Shown here: piece by piece, positions 42,660 to 51,546 of the stretch
Position numbering within the stretch: the first letter of the stretch is position 1
How the letters are laid out: each line of letters begins with the position of its first letter
NCBI RefSeq assembly: GCF_000739915.1
Contig: NZ_BBJT01000005.1
Span: 407,691-471,690, forward strand
Length of the DNA: 64,000 bases
DNA from: Paenibacillus chitinolyticus NBRC 15660
GTDB taxonomy: Bacteria; Bacillota; Bacilli; Paenibacillales; NBRC-103111
Direction: 5' to 3'
Notes under the pieces: generated by a model
The model's input: the letters and a program-made list of their open reading frames with translations, nothing else
Database searches by the model: none
What the model was told of the DNA's origin: nothing
Translations under genes and position numbers: made by a program

Positions 42660-43886
42660 TCAGGCTTGAGCGGCTTTGGCGATTGCCCTGCCGTATACAT
42701 CGAGAAGCCGCTGAACCATCAGATCCATGGACCAGTGGACGGCCCCCCATTGCCCGGCTTCCCTGCCCATCGCTTCCCGCATAGAGGTATTCTCCAGCAG
42801 CGTGTACAAGTGGGTGAACAACTGCTGGCTGTTGCCCGACGGGAAGATAAGCCCCGTACGGCCGTGCTCGACCATCTCGGGCACGCCCGTGGCGTCGCTG
42901 ACGATCGACGGCTTCCCTGCGAGCTGCGCTTCTATCAGCGACAAAGGCTGATTGTCCACATAACTCGGCTGCACGAAGATATCGGACTGGGCAAGCAGAT
43001 AAGGCACGTCGTTCCGCCTGCCCATAAACTGGACCGTTTCCAGCAGTCCGAGTTCCGCGCACTGCCGGTTAAGCTCCGCCTCCTGGTCGCCTTCTCCCAC
43101 GATCCAGCAGACGAAATCGTCCCGCACCGTCCGGAGCAGGCCGACCGCTTCGATAAGCAGCGACAAGCCCTTGATCGGGATGAGCCGGCCGGTGAAAATA
43201 ATGACTTTTTTCCCAGGCGGCTTATAGATCGGGGTGGCGGAGCTTGCCATCTTCGCATAGAAATCGCCCGTAGCGTACCCGTACTGAAACACCTCGACTT
43301 GATGCTCGGGAACGGAGTATTCCGTGGTCAGCAGGCGCTTCAGCCACTGGGAGGAGGCGATCGTAATATCGCTGCTCGTGGCGCCGAGATGCTCGATAGC
43401 CGACTGGAACCGCCAGATGAGCGACTCCTCCAGGTTGACGTTATTTTCCAACAGATGCAGCTTGATCTCGTGAGCCACCGAACCGTGCAGACTGGCGACG
43501 AGTCCCGTCCGCGGTGATTTGACCCGCCGGAAAGAACGCGTGGCCAGAACGTCCTGCGTATGAATCACGTCATATTGCTCCAGCCCGAAATAGGCGGCGG
43601 CCAGCTCCATGCTCAAGGTGTTCATTTCAAAATGCGAAAGCCAGGAGCTGGAGTGAAGGATCGGATACAGCTCGGGGCTTATTTTCTTTTCCAGAAAAGG
43701 CCTTACCGCCTCTTTATAAAAAACACGGCCGCTGAACGGCATATGAAACACACTTTCATCTTCGCTGTTGCCGAATACATCGACCTCGTGGCCTAGCGCC
43801 TCCAGCTTTTCTTTCATATTGACCATAAGCGGCCACACTCCGCCCAAATGCGGTAACCGCCAATAGGTCGCGAGCAGTATCTTCAA
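42660..43886 (-). CDS. Family 4 glycosyltransferase, paralogue of 38727
   Basis: A 408-residue GT4 enzyme starting KILLATYWRLPHLGGVWP. C-domain segments: KVIIFTGRLIPIKGLSLLIE, WIVGEGDQEAEL, FVQPSYVDNQPLSLIEAQ and GRTGLIF. It keeps the EAQ donor-site Glu. The start is TTG at 43886 after AAAAGAGGGG, the same start codon as the paralogue. It is probably the first gene of a three-gene minus-strand unit. Confidence 0.88.
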   Translation of the reverse strand: MKILLATYWRLPHLGGVWPLMVNMKEKLEALGHEVDVFGNSEDESVFHMPFSGRVFYKEAVRPFLEKKISPELYPILHSSSWLSHFEMNTLSMELAAAYFGLEQYDVIHTQDVLATRSFRRVKSPRTGLVASLHGSVAHEIKLHLLENNVNLEESLIWRFQSAIEHLGATSSDITIASSQWLKRLLTTEYSVPEHQVEVFQYGYATGDFYAKMASSATPIYKPPGKKVIIFTGRLIPIKGLSLLIEAVGLLRTVRDDFVCWIVGEGDQEAELNRQCAELGLLETVQFMGRRNDVPYLLAQSDIFVQPSYVDNQPLSLIEAQLAGKPSIVSDATGVPEMVEHGRTGLIFPSGNSQQLFTHLYTLLENTSMREAMGREAGQWGAVHWSMDLMVQRLLDVYGRAIAKAAQA

Positions 43887-44039
43887 GAATGTCCCCTCTT
43901 TTCTGCGTGAAACTCACAAGGCTGCGTGTCGGCACCGGCATGCCTTTATCCCTACACTATATGCGGCTATTCCCCTCCTTCACGGGTCGTTTGCCTCACC
44001 GGGCTCAAAATGTGTACGTGTCCATACGTCTGTGCGGCA

Positions 44040-44086
44040 ATTTCATATACTGAACTGTGCCGGATTGAACGGAAGGGAAGGTGACC
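44040..44086 (+). promoter_or_regulatory. Possible sigma-K-like promoter of the 44087 gene
   Basis: An AC-containing ATAC near 44024, 16 bases, then CATATACTG near 44044. The -10 ends TG instead of TA, so the fit is partial. Confidence 0.35.
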
Positions 44087-44440
44087 ATGTCTATTTACTA
44101 TTTTGACGCCTACGAGTTCGGACCTTACGACTCGCGTTATATCCAGAGTTTCGATCTTGTCTTTCAAAATATCGCCCAGCGGCATTTCGACGTTCTTATA
44201 CAGGGCTATCAAGGCCAGAGCCGTTTTCTCTTGGGGCTCTATCATCTCGATCCCGCTCCGCTGCCCGGTTCGATTGCCCATCTGCCGACGGTATATAATC
44301 ACAATCAGCCCTTTACGCTTCACATTCACACGAATTTGACCAATCCTTATCCCCTTGCGATGACGATGTACGCTAAAAACGAAGGGGTTCTTGTTGCAAC
44401 CTTCACCACGAATGATTTGACGGTCAGCGATCCGCTCTGA
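44087..44440 (+). CDS. Small orphan protein, 117 residues
   Basis: A Tyr/Phe/His-rich, signal-less protein: SIYYFDAYEFGPYDSRYIQS, FDLVFQNIAQRHFDVLIQGY and a beta-rich C-terminus (PLAMTMYAKNEGVLVATFTT). Size, lack of export signal and position beside glycosyltransferase genes resemble the small proteins at 37534 and 38039. GAAGGGAAGG before the ATG is a good ribosome-binding site. Possibly a spore-surface protein. No family recognised. Confidence 0.6.
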   Translation: MSIYYFDAYEFGPYDSRYIQSFDLVFQNIAQRHFDVLIQGYQGQSRFLLGLYHLDPAPLPGSIAHLPTVYNHNQPFTLHIHTNLTNPYPLAMTMYAKNEGVLVATFTTNDLTVSDPL

Positions 44441-44497
44441 CTGTCGGTGCCGGGATTTGCCCGTAAAAAAGAGGCCCTTCTATTCGGAAGCGGCCTT

Positions 44498-44644
44498 TTA
44501 AGGTTGTTTGCTTCTGCGAACCCCCGTGCTCAGCGTATAAAAGATTTCAGCGACAATCCGGGCCGCATTCACAGCGTCTTCGTTGTTGATGAGAACGGCC
44601 GCATTAGCGGAGGCTGTCCCGAAACCTTTCGTATTAATAAGCAT
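44498..44644 (-). CDS. Possible small ORF, 48 residues
   Basis: The frame LINTKGFGTASANAAVLINN, then EDAVNAARIVAEIFYTLS looks protein-like and fills part of a 370-base gap. An AGGA adjoins the ATG too closely, and the frame extends upstream to a stop without another start. A GTG preceded by AAAAGGGG is one base out of frame, so this may be a frame-damaged gene. Confidence 0.3.
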   Translation of the reverse strand: MLINTKGFGTASANAAVLINNEDAVNAARIVAEIFYTLSTGVRRSKQP

Positions 44645-44809
44645 TCCTGTCGTAAAAGTCTTACTTCTTCACCCCTTTTCTAGCAATCTCTTAAGCAGTA
44701 TATTCTTCCGGAACCAAAAAGATTGGACGACCCCGAGGGCCGTCCGTTTTTTTGCATATGCGCCTGCTCCCGGATTTCGAATATGTCTCCCGTCCGGCTC
44801 CCATACCGG

Positions 44810-46030
44810 TTAATTGCCCGAAAAGATCGCCTGCGCACCCGTTCTCGTATCCATCCAAACGCCGATAAACCCGTAAGGCGGGATGGTGCTGATGTCCGTA
44901 TAATTCCCGATGGTCGGCACCGGTGTGGCGCTGCCCGCATTCGGGTTGCTGGAGGCGGTGGATTCTCTCCGGTTAAAAAACGAGGCCCCCCCGTCCACAG
45001 ATATGGCCACATACGCATCCAAATCGAACCCGTTAATCTGATTGGAATAGTACAGAATGGTGATCAGCCCGCTTTTGGGGGACACATCTATAGAAGGAAA
45101 AAAGTTCTGAGTGCCGGCCGGAGCCGACGTAACAGAGACGGGAGCCGTCCAAGTCAGTCCCTGATCGAAGGACCGGGACAGGAATACGTCCGAATAACCC
45201 TGCCGGTTATCCTGCCACACCGCGTAAAGAATCCCGCTTGTCGACAGCGCCGAATTATCGACGGCGATACAGGCGCCGGTCGGTACTTCGAAGCCGTACC
45301 CCGTAACCGGCAGGACGTTGGGTACCAGCGTGACGGGCGAAACGATTATCGGCGTCTGGAAAGTGGCCCCGCCGTCCAGCGAACGGCTTACCTCGAAGCG
45401 TGTAACCGGAGTTAACGAGATGTAGGCCACATAGACAATTCCCGTCAGCCCCGCAGCCACGTCCCCACGCGTCACATAATCGGCGTCCGGAGATACAAGC
45501 GCGGGCCGCAGCCAGGTCTGCCCGTTGTCCAGCGAACGTTGAAAGAAGATCACGGACCCGCCCACAAAGTCCGTATTGAATTGGTGGACATAGACCAGGT
45601 AAACGCTGCCCTGATACGTACTGGCCTGGGAGTTGTCAAAGACCGCGTTCACCTGCACATTGTTGATAAACGTCGTAAACCCTTGAGCCGCAATGACCGG
45701 TGCTCCGAAAGTGATTCCGTTGTCCGTTGACGTGTAGACGGCAATCGAGCCGCTGCCCGCCGCATTGAAAACATGGGACGCCACGATGAACACATTTGGA
45801 AACCCGTAAGCCACGACGTTGGACTCGCCGCCGATATATCCCGCCGGGAGCGGCAGAATAAGCGGTCCCCATGAGATGCCCTGGTCAACCGAGCGATAGA
45901 CGGCAATCTGGGCGGCCCCCGTCGTAAAATCCGTCGCAGCCGCCACGATATTGAGCGTAGTCAAGTAATTGGCCGCCACGCTGGGTGTCTGGGCAAGCGT
46001 TCCTGCCGGCGATACCTGCGAATTCGCCAT
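44810..46030 (-). CDS. BNR/sialidase-fold protein without signal peptide, copy 2
   Basis: A 406-residue beta-propeller-like protein. Asp-box-like motifs recur (SVDQGISWG, STDNGITFG, SLDNGQTWL, SLDGGATFQ, SFDQGLTWT, SVDGGASF), six in all, each S-x-D-x-G-x-[TS]-[WF]. This fits a sialidase-type propeller. No signal, no transmembrane helix and no recognisable catalytic Arg triad. It follows the paralogue at 46056 with a 25-base gap, so the two are co-transcribed. Probably a glycan-binding or glycan-processing surface protein. GGAGGTG precedes the ATG. Confidence 0.75.
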   Translation of the reverse strand: MANSQVSPAGTLAQTPSVAANYLTTLNIVAAATDFTTGAAQIAVYRSVDQGISWGPLILPLPAGYIGGESNVVAYGFPNVFIVASHVFNAAGSGSIAVYTSTDNGITFGAPVIAAQGFTTFINNVQVNAVFDNSQASTYQGSVYLVYVHQFNTDFVGGSVIFFQRSLDNGQTWLRPALVSPDADYVTRGDVAAGLTGIVYVAYISLTPVTRFEVSRSLDGGATFQTPIIVSPVTLVPNVLPVTGYGFEVPTGACIAVDNSALSTSGILYAVWQDNRQGYSDVFLSRSFDQGLTWTAPVSVTSAPAGTQNFFPSIDVSPKSGLITILYYSNQINGFDLDAYVAISVDGGASFFNRRESTASSNPNAGSATPVPTIGNYTDISTIPPYGFIGVWMDTRTGAQAIFSGN

Positions 46031-46055
46031 TTGGGTTCACCTCCTTTAGTAAATG

Positions 46056-47279
46056 TTAAAACCCGCCCCACGTCGTCTGCGCACCGGTTCTCGTATCAGT
46101 CCAGACGGCATAGAAATTGTCCGGCGGAACGGTGCCGACATCAATGTAATCTCCGATAAGCGGCGTCGGGACGGGGTCGTCTCCATTCGGGTTAAAAGAA
46201 GTGGTCGTCACGCGAATATTCGTGAAAGTGCTGCCTCCGTCCCTGGACTGGGCCGCATAAACGTCGAGATCGAAGCCGTTCAGCCGGTTCGTGTAGTAAA
46301 TCACGGTAATGGTACCGGTTTTGGGCGATACCGTTATTGCCGGAAAAAAATTTTGCGCTCCTGCCGGGCTATCCGTAATGGGAATCGGTGCGCTCCAGGT
46401 AAGTCCCTGGTCCAACGAGCGGGACAGAAACACATCCGCATACCCCTGTCGGAAATCCTGCCACACCGCATAAATGTTCCCCCGTCCGGGGGACACAAGC
46501 GCGGTATCCGCCATAATGTTCGAGCAAGTCAGGACGCGGAACTCATACCCGGGCACCGGCAGTACAAGCGGAACGACCGATACGCCGGAGACCAGAATAG
46601 GCGGTCCGAAAGACTCGCCACCGTCCAGCGACCGTCTAATGTAGTAGGCTGCGGGGGGTGTCGTGTCGATCCAGGCAAAGTAGAGGTCCCCCTGCAACCC
46701 GATACCGACATCGGGGCGCTCGGTATTCCTCATCACATCCGATAAAATCAACGGAGCTTCCCAAGTGACTCCCCCATCCAGGGACCGCTGAAATGTCGCC
46801 ATCGAAAAACCGCCCGCATCGACATTGTACTGCCGGTTATAGGTCACATAAGCGTTGCCGAGATACGGACTGGATTGAGAATTGTCATAGAACACTTTCG
46901 TCCAGTCGTCATTGATAAACGTGCCGTATCCCGGATTCACGATAATCGGCGCCGAGAAGCTGAGCCCGTTGTCCGTGGACCTGTAAACCGCAATCGTACC
47001 GCTGGAGTTGCCGGGGAAAACATGGGCCACGATCAGGAACAGATTCGGAAACCCGTAAGCCGCAAAGGCGGCCTCCGCTCCCGTAAACCCGGGCGGCAGG
47101 GGAAGAAAGGAATTCGTCCAGTTCACTCCCGCATCCTGCGACCGGTATACGCCCGTAAGCGGCGGCCCCAACGTAAAATCGGTGGCCGTTGCGATCATGA
47201 TATTGGCATCCAGCAAATTAACGGCTAGCGAAGGTTCCTGCTTCGGATTGCCCGAAGCGTTCACTTGAAAGTTAGGCAT
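46056..47279 (-). CDS. BNR/sialidase-fold protein without signal peptide, copy 1
   Basis: A 407-residue paralogue of 44810. Asp-box motifs: SQDAGVNWT, STDNGLSFS, SLDGGVTWE, SLDGGESFG, SLDQGLTWS, SRDGGSTF. Shared ends (PPDNFYAVWTDTRTGAQTTW vs a similar tail) show a recent duplication. ACAGGAGG before the ATG at 47279 fixes the start. It is exported, if at all, by lysis or on the spore surface after mother-cell synthesis, since no signal exists. Confidence 0.75.
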   Translation of the reverse strand: MPNFQVNASGNPKQEPSLAVNLLDANIMIATATDFTLGPPLTGVYRSQDAGVNWTNSFLPLPPGFTGAEAAFAAYGFPNLFLIVAHVFPGNSSGTIAVYRSTDNGLSFSAPIIVNPGYGTFINDDWTKVFYDNSQSSPYLGNAYVTYNRQYNVDAGGFSMATFQRSLDGGVTWEAPLILSDVMRNTERPDVGIGLQGDLYFAWIDTTPPAAYYIRRSLDGGESFGPPILVSGVSVVPLVLPVPGYEFRVLTCSNIMADTALVSPGRGNIYAVWQDFRQGYADVFLSRSLDQGLTWSAPIPITDSPAGAQNFFPAITVSPKTGTITVIYYTNRLNGFDLDVYAAQSRDGGSTFTNIRVTTTSFNPNGDDPVPTPLIGDYIDVGTVPPDNFYAVWTDTRTGAQTTWGGF

Positions 47280-47484
47280 AGGGGCCTCCTGTCGAATGCG
47301 CATAATCTTGTACTCCAATGTATGCCGGAGATGGGTCACGGGAATGGACAATACAGAAATTAATCGCCTCCCCTTTCAATGTCCACACCCGTCAAATACG
47401 GCCGAATAAACTGAAGTATGCATCCGGCGCGACGGCGGTACGCTTGTCTGCCCAAGCAATCAGCCAGGAAAGAAGGGATGTTAC

Positions 47485-48684
47485 ATGAGCGATGTCGGCA
47501 TTGTCATGCCGGTGTATTTGCAGAGGCCGTCTTATTTACAGGAAGCGATCGAAACCATCCTTAACCAGACCTATGCGGATTTCCGCTTTATCATCGTGAT
47601 CGACGGAGTATCGGAACAAATGGGACCGCAGATCCGGCAGTTGACCGCCCACGACAAACGCGTGGAGATTTTGGAAAACAAAAGGAATGTAGGCGTATCC
47701 GCTTCATTGAACCGGGGATTTAAGCGGCTTTTTAAAGATCCCCATATCCGGTATGTGACCTGGGTGTCGAGCGACAACCGCACCCATCCGTACTTTATCG
47801 AGCTTCTGCGGCATGAGCTTGCGCATGCGCCAGAGGAAGTGGGGCTGGTCTACAGCTGCTTCCGGGAAATAGACGCGGACGGACTGCCGCTCCGCGACGA
47901 GGCCTTTCAGGAGGAATTCCGCCGGTATCAGAATAAGCCGAAAGAGGAACTTCTCGACGTGTGCATTGTAGGTGTATCTTTTATGTACAAATCGCGCTTC
48001 GCCCGGAAAATAGACGGATACCGCATGGAACCCGTCGAAGACTACGAATATTGGCTGAGATTATCTCATCTGTGCGAGCTGCGCTATATCCCCGTAGAAC
48101 TCGTGGAATACCGGGTCGACTCGGATTTCAGCATTTCCGCCAAGCTCAAGGGTTCTGTCGAGCAGCACAGGCGCTGGCGTCACGCATTCCGTTTGGCCAA
48201 AAAGGAGGCCAGGGAAAGACAAAATATTCCTCTGGAAACGACCGTTTACTTACCGGTGACCGATGCGTCCGAGAGTCTTCCCGACCGGCTCGACTGCCTC
48301 CTGGACCAATACTACAGCAACTTTCAGGTGATCGTGGTCGACGTAACCCCAGGCCGGGCTTCGGCGGGTTTACTTCACGGGATACGGGACCCTCTGCTGA
48401 GCACCCGCTTCCTTCCCGGCATGCCGCCTGTCGAAGCCGTTCATGCCTGCCTGAAAGGGCTTGCGACCCCGTTCGCCGCGATCGCATACCGGGAGCGGGA
48501 TTTTGAATACATGGATCTGCAGGTCTTGACGGCCGCCCTGCGCGCCGCTCCCGAGGGGGCTTACTCCGTTTGCTACAACGGCGACCGGAGCGATCTCGCG
48601 TACCGCTTTGATCCTCGTGCAGGCATGCCCGCAACCGAACTGTTTCGTTCAGCGAAGCTGAAGGAACTTTTGCTCCCCAAGTAA
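47485..48684 (+). CDS. Glycosyltransferase family 2 protein with second, partial GT-A-like domain
   Basis: A 399-residue protein. Residues 1-240 are a GT2 domain (VGIVMPVYLQRPSYLQEAIE, FRFIIVIDGVS, RYVTWVSSDNRTHPYF as DxD-equivalent, and DYEYWLRLSH for the C-terminal acid). Residues 245-399 look like the start of another GT-A fold (TVYLPVTDASESLPDRLDCL, NFQVIVVDVTPG) but lack its latter half, so the second domain is probably inactive. GAAAGAAGGG precedes the ATG. It is a single plus-strand gene inside a minus-strand cluster. Confidence 0.8.
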   Translation: MSDVGIVMPVYLQRPSYLQEAIETILNQTYADFRFIIVIDGVSEQMGPQIRQLTAHDKRVEILENKRNVGVSASLNRGFKRLFKDPHIRYVTWVSSDNRTHPYFIELLRHELAHAPEEVGLVYSCFREIDADGLPLRDEAFQEEFRRYQNKPKEELLDVCIVGVSFMYKSRFARKIDGYRMEPVEDYEYWLRLSHLCELRYIPVELVEYRVDSDFSISAKLKGSVEQHRRWRHAFRLAKKEARERQNIPLETTVYLPVTDASESLPDRLDCLLDQYYSNFQVIVVDVTPGRASAGLLHGIRDPLLSTRFLPGMPPVEAVHACLKGLATPFAAIAYRERDFEYMDLQVLTAALRAAPEGAYSVCYNGDRSDLAYRFDPRAGMPATELFRSAKLKELLLPK

Positions 48685-48731
48685 ACGGCTGCAGTCCTTT
48701 GCACCCCTGTCTCTATCGTGCGCGTACGCGA

Positions 48732-48764
48732 AATAACGCTTGGCGGAGTCCGCCAAGCGTTATT
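48732..48764. terminator. Hairpin at the end of the GT4 gene
   Basis: AATAACGCTTGGCGG and its exact complement, three-base loop; the stop codon of the minus-strand gene lies at its edge. The T-run is short (TTT), so its efficiency is uncertain. It could also end the plus-strand gene at 47485. Confidence 0.6.
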
Positions 48765-49845
48765 AACCGTGCTGCTTCACATGCCCGATTCCAAGTTCGC
48801 CCAGCATGCAGGAAAACTGCCGGGCGTACAGATCCGGAGAAAACACTTCCGCCGCATGACGGCTCGCTCTGAAGCGGATTTCCTCCCGCAGCGGGACGTT
48901 GTCCATGATCTCCGAAATTTGCCGGAACGCCTCTTCATGGTCGTCGTGGGGATAGAACCTTCCCGTTACGCGGTCCGCGATAAAACTTCTGACTCCGTCC
49001 GAATCCGTCGAGACGACGGGACACCGGCAGCACATGGCTTCCAGCACGGCATAGCCGAATCCTTCCACGCGTGAGGTCGAGAGCAGCACGCCGCCGGAAT
49101 CGCCGATGACGGAATACTGCCGTGCCATTTCTTTGTGCGGCAGGTTCGCCTGCACCGTCAAGCGGGAACCCAGCTCGTAATCCGCAACCAGCTTACGGAA
49201 CTCCCCCTCTTCCGATCCGAGCGTATTGTCCACGTACATGCGGATTTCGACCGGGCGGTCCCGCGTTTTGAACAAGCGTGCGACCTCCAGAAGACTCCGC
49301 CAGTTCTTGTTCGGCTCGATCCGTCCGACCCACCCGATGATGGGAACCGGCGCGACGGGATGCCTTTCAAAGCGGAAGCTTTCCATGTCGATACAATTAT
49401 GAAAGCTGAACCTTTTCATCCGGGCGTAGTACGTCTCGAACATCCGGATCAGGTGCGGGGTGCGGGGGCACAGCATGGCATCGGCGTGCAGGGTAAGCAG
49501 CGGTAAAACCCGTTTCATAACAAACTCCGCTTCCTCCACGCTCCCCAGTCCCTGCGCCTCGTAAATGATTTTGCCCGTGTAGCCGCTTGACCGCAGGGGA
49601 AGAATCAGTTCGGCCACCGTCGAGATGATAACCGCCTCGAACCGTTCCCGGTTGACAAGCTCCGTAATCTCTTTCTCGTCTTTCGTTACGTAAACGGGCA
49701 CCCCGTCCAGGTTCTGCATCCCCGTTCCTTCATGCAAATACAGCAGGCTGCACGAGATGCCGATTCTCTTCAGCGCGATAACCCGCTGGCGGTTCAGAGT
49801 CTCCATTCCTCCGCTCGGGATATAAAACACGAATAAAAGCTTCAT
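48763..49845 (-). CDS. Family 4 glycosyltransferase
   Basis: A 360-residue GT4 enzyme. It begins KLLFVFYIPSGGMETLNRQR, where GG is the acceptor loop. C-domain: PIIGWVGRIEPNKNWRSLLE, VLLSTSRVEGFGYAVLEAMC (E-x7-E donor motif) and CPVVSTDSDGVRSFI. GAAGGTG precedes the ATG at 49845. It follows the GT2 gene at 49889 with a 43-base gap, in a run with 50664. Confidence 0.88.
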   Translation of the reverse strand: MKLLFVFYIPSGGMETLNRQRVIALKRIGISCSLLYLHEGTGMQNLDGVPVYVTKDEKEITELVNRERFEAVIISTVAELILPLRSSGYTGKIIYEAQGLGSVEEAEFVMKRVLPLLTLHADAMLCPRTPHLIRMFETYYARMKRFSFHNCIDMESFRFERHPVAPVPIIGWVGRIEPNKNWRSLLEVARLFKTRDRPVEIRMYVDNTLGSEEGEFRKLVADYELGSRLTVQANLPHKEMARQYSVIGDSGGVLLSTSRVEGFGYAVLEAMCCRCPVVSTDSDGVRSFIADRVTGRFYPHDDHEEAFRQISEIMDNVPLREEIRFRASRHAAEVFSPDLYARQFSCMLGELGIGHVKQHG

Positions 49846-49888
49846 GGCACACCTTCTTTCAAGCTGATGCAAGAGACGGGCGGGGCCT

Positions 49889-50632
49889 CTAACTCCCGGC
49901 TTCCAAGGAAGCGATGCGTGCGGCCAGCAGCGGGTTGTAACGGGCACGCAGCATATCCACCTCGCGCTGGATTGCCGGCTGGTGATTCCGGCTCCCCATC
50001 TCCCCGTGGAGCCGGTACTGGGTCAGTTTCTCGTTCACGAACTCGATCCGGACCCCGGCTGCGGCCAGGCGGAGCCACATTTCCAGGTCCTGCGTGTACT
50101 TGCACGTCTCGTCGAAAAATCCGTAGCTCCGGAACAGATTTTTGTGCATCAGGACAGTGCACCCGTTGATCGGGTTGTACTGGAGCATGTAGGTGTACAG
50201 CTTCGTGGACGTATTGAAATACTCCGTATTTCCCGGATCGGTAGGAAAATTAGGGGCGTACAGGACGTGCCCGTGCTCGCTAATAACCTCGTAGTTCGTA
50301 AAGCTGATGTCCGCATTCGCCGAAGCCAGCCCGTTAAGCTGAACCGCCAGTTTATGCGGGTGAAAACGGTCGTCCGAACTGAGCCAGGCGATATAATCGC
50401 CCGAAGCGTGACGGATTCCGTGGTTGAGCGCCGAGGCCGTCCCTCCGTTTGCTTTCCCCAAATAATGGACCCACGGCAAGTACGGCGTTATTTTATCCCG
50501 ATGCAGGGTCGAACCGTCGTCCACTACAATGATTTCTTTGTCGGGATACGTCTGGTTTAGCGCGCTGACGATCGCCTGATCCACATAAGCACAATTGTAA
50601 AAAGGGATTATGACGCTCACCCGGGGCGGCAT
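49889..50632 (-). CDS. Family 2 glycosyltransferase
   Basis: A 247-residue GT2: VSVIIPFYNCAYVDQAIVSA, EIIVVDDGSTLH, the DxD-type YIAWLSSDDRFHP and DLEMWLRLAAAGV near the end. It is closely related to 50664 (shared FYNCxYVDQA, STLHxxKxxPY, SSDDxFxP and CTVLMHKNLFRSYGFFDET segments). It is a duplicated pair likely acting on similar donors. GGAGGTGGG precedes the ATG. It is cytoplasmic. Confidence 0.88.
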   Translation of the reverse strand: MPPRVSVIIPFYNCAYVDQAIVSALNQTYPDKEIIVVDDGSTLHRDKITPYLPWVHYLGKANGGTASALNHGIRHASGDYIAWLSSDDRFHPHKLAVQLNGLASANADISFTNYEVISEHGHVLYAPNFPTDPGNTEYFNTSTKLYTYMLQYNPINGCTVLMHKNLFRSYGFFDETCKYTQDLEMWLRLAAAGVRIEFVNEKLTQYRLHGEMGSRNHQPAIQREVDMLRARYNPLLAARIASLEAGS

Positions 50633-50663
50633 TTCCCACCTCCTTCCCGCAGTCGCCTGCCCG

Positions 50664-51509
50664 TTATCTGTGTTTTTTAACCCCTTTGCCGGCTTTCCCC
50701 TTGCGGGATTTGACCGCTTTAGCCGGGCGCTTGCGAAGCCGGGCGGCCGGGCGTCTGCGAGACCGCAATGCCGTGTGCCTTCTTCCGGACAGCAACCGCC
50801 TCTGGCTTCGCGAATGCCGCAGCAAATCGTTCCGGTAACGGCTGCGGACGCTCATAACCTCCTCCCAAATGGCAGGCTGGTACAGCATCGTCCCCATGCC
50901 GCCGTGATGGCGGTACAGCGTAAGCGGGGCATCCAGGAAATCCAGCGAAAAACCGGCCAGCAGCACGCGGATCCAGAACTCGTAATCCTGGGTATACCGG
51001 AGTGTCTCGTCAAAATATCCGACCGCTCTGAACAGATCCCGGCGCATCATGACCGTACAGCCGTTGACGGGACAGATCGACAGGAAAGCGCGCGTAAATT
51101 CATGGGGATACCGGTATCTGGACGCCACATTCGCCTTCGTGACGGCTCCCGCCTCGTCGATCTGGTCGAAGGCCGTATGGCTGAAGATCGAGTTCCGTTC
51201 CAGCATGAACTGCACCTGACGCCTGATTTTATCCGGGTAAAAAAGATCGTCGGAACTCAGCCAGGCTACATAGTGCCCCGTGGCGAGAGCAAAACCCATA
51301 TTCAGAGCGGAGGCGGCTCCCCCGTTTTCTTTTCCGAGATAAATCAGCCGGTCCATATAGGGCTCCAGTTTTTCTTTGTGCAGCGTGGAGCCGTCATCCA
51401 CTACAATCAGTTCGATATTGGTATAGGTCTGGTTCAGCACGCTGGAAACCGCCTGATCCACGTACGGACAGTTGTAGAAGGGAATCACGACCGTTACTTT
51501 CGGCAGCAT
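50664..51509 (-). CDS. Family 2 glycosyltransferase with basic C-terminal tail
   Basis: A 281-residue GT2 paralogue of 49889 through residue 230 (VTVVIPFYNCPYVDQAVSSV, LIVVDDGSTLH, YVAWLSSDDLFYP). The last 50 residues are a Lys/Arg-rich tail (SRSQRRLLSGRR, RKRPAKAVKSRKGKAGKG) absent from the paralogue. AAGAGGTG precedes the ATG. The tail resembles other basic extensions in this locus and may bind polyanions or assemble on the coat. Confidence 0.86.
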   Translation of the reverse strand: MLPKVTVVIPFYNCPYVDQAVSSVLNQTYTNIELIVVDDGSTLHKEKLEPYMDRLIYLGKENGGAASALNMGFALATGHYVAWLSSDDLFYPDKIRRQVQFMLERNSIFSHTAFDQIDEAGAVTKANVASRYRYPHEFTRAFLSICPVNGCTVMMRRDLFRAVGYFDETLRYTQDYEFWIRVLLAGFSLDFLDAPLTLYRHHGGMGTMLYQPAIWEEVMSVRSRYRNDLLRHSRSQRRLLSGRRHTALRSRRRPAARLRKRPAKAVKSRKGKAGKGVKKHR

Positions 51510-51546
51510 GCATTCACCTCTTTTCCTTCAAAGGTGGGAGCGCTCG

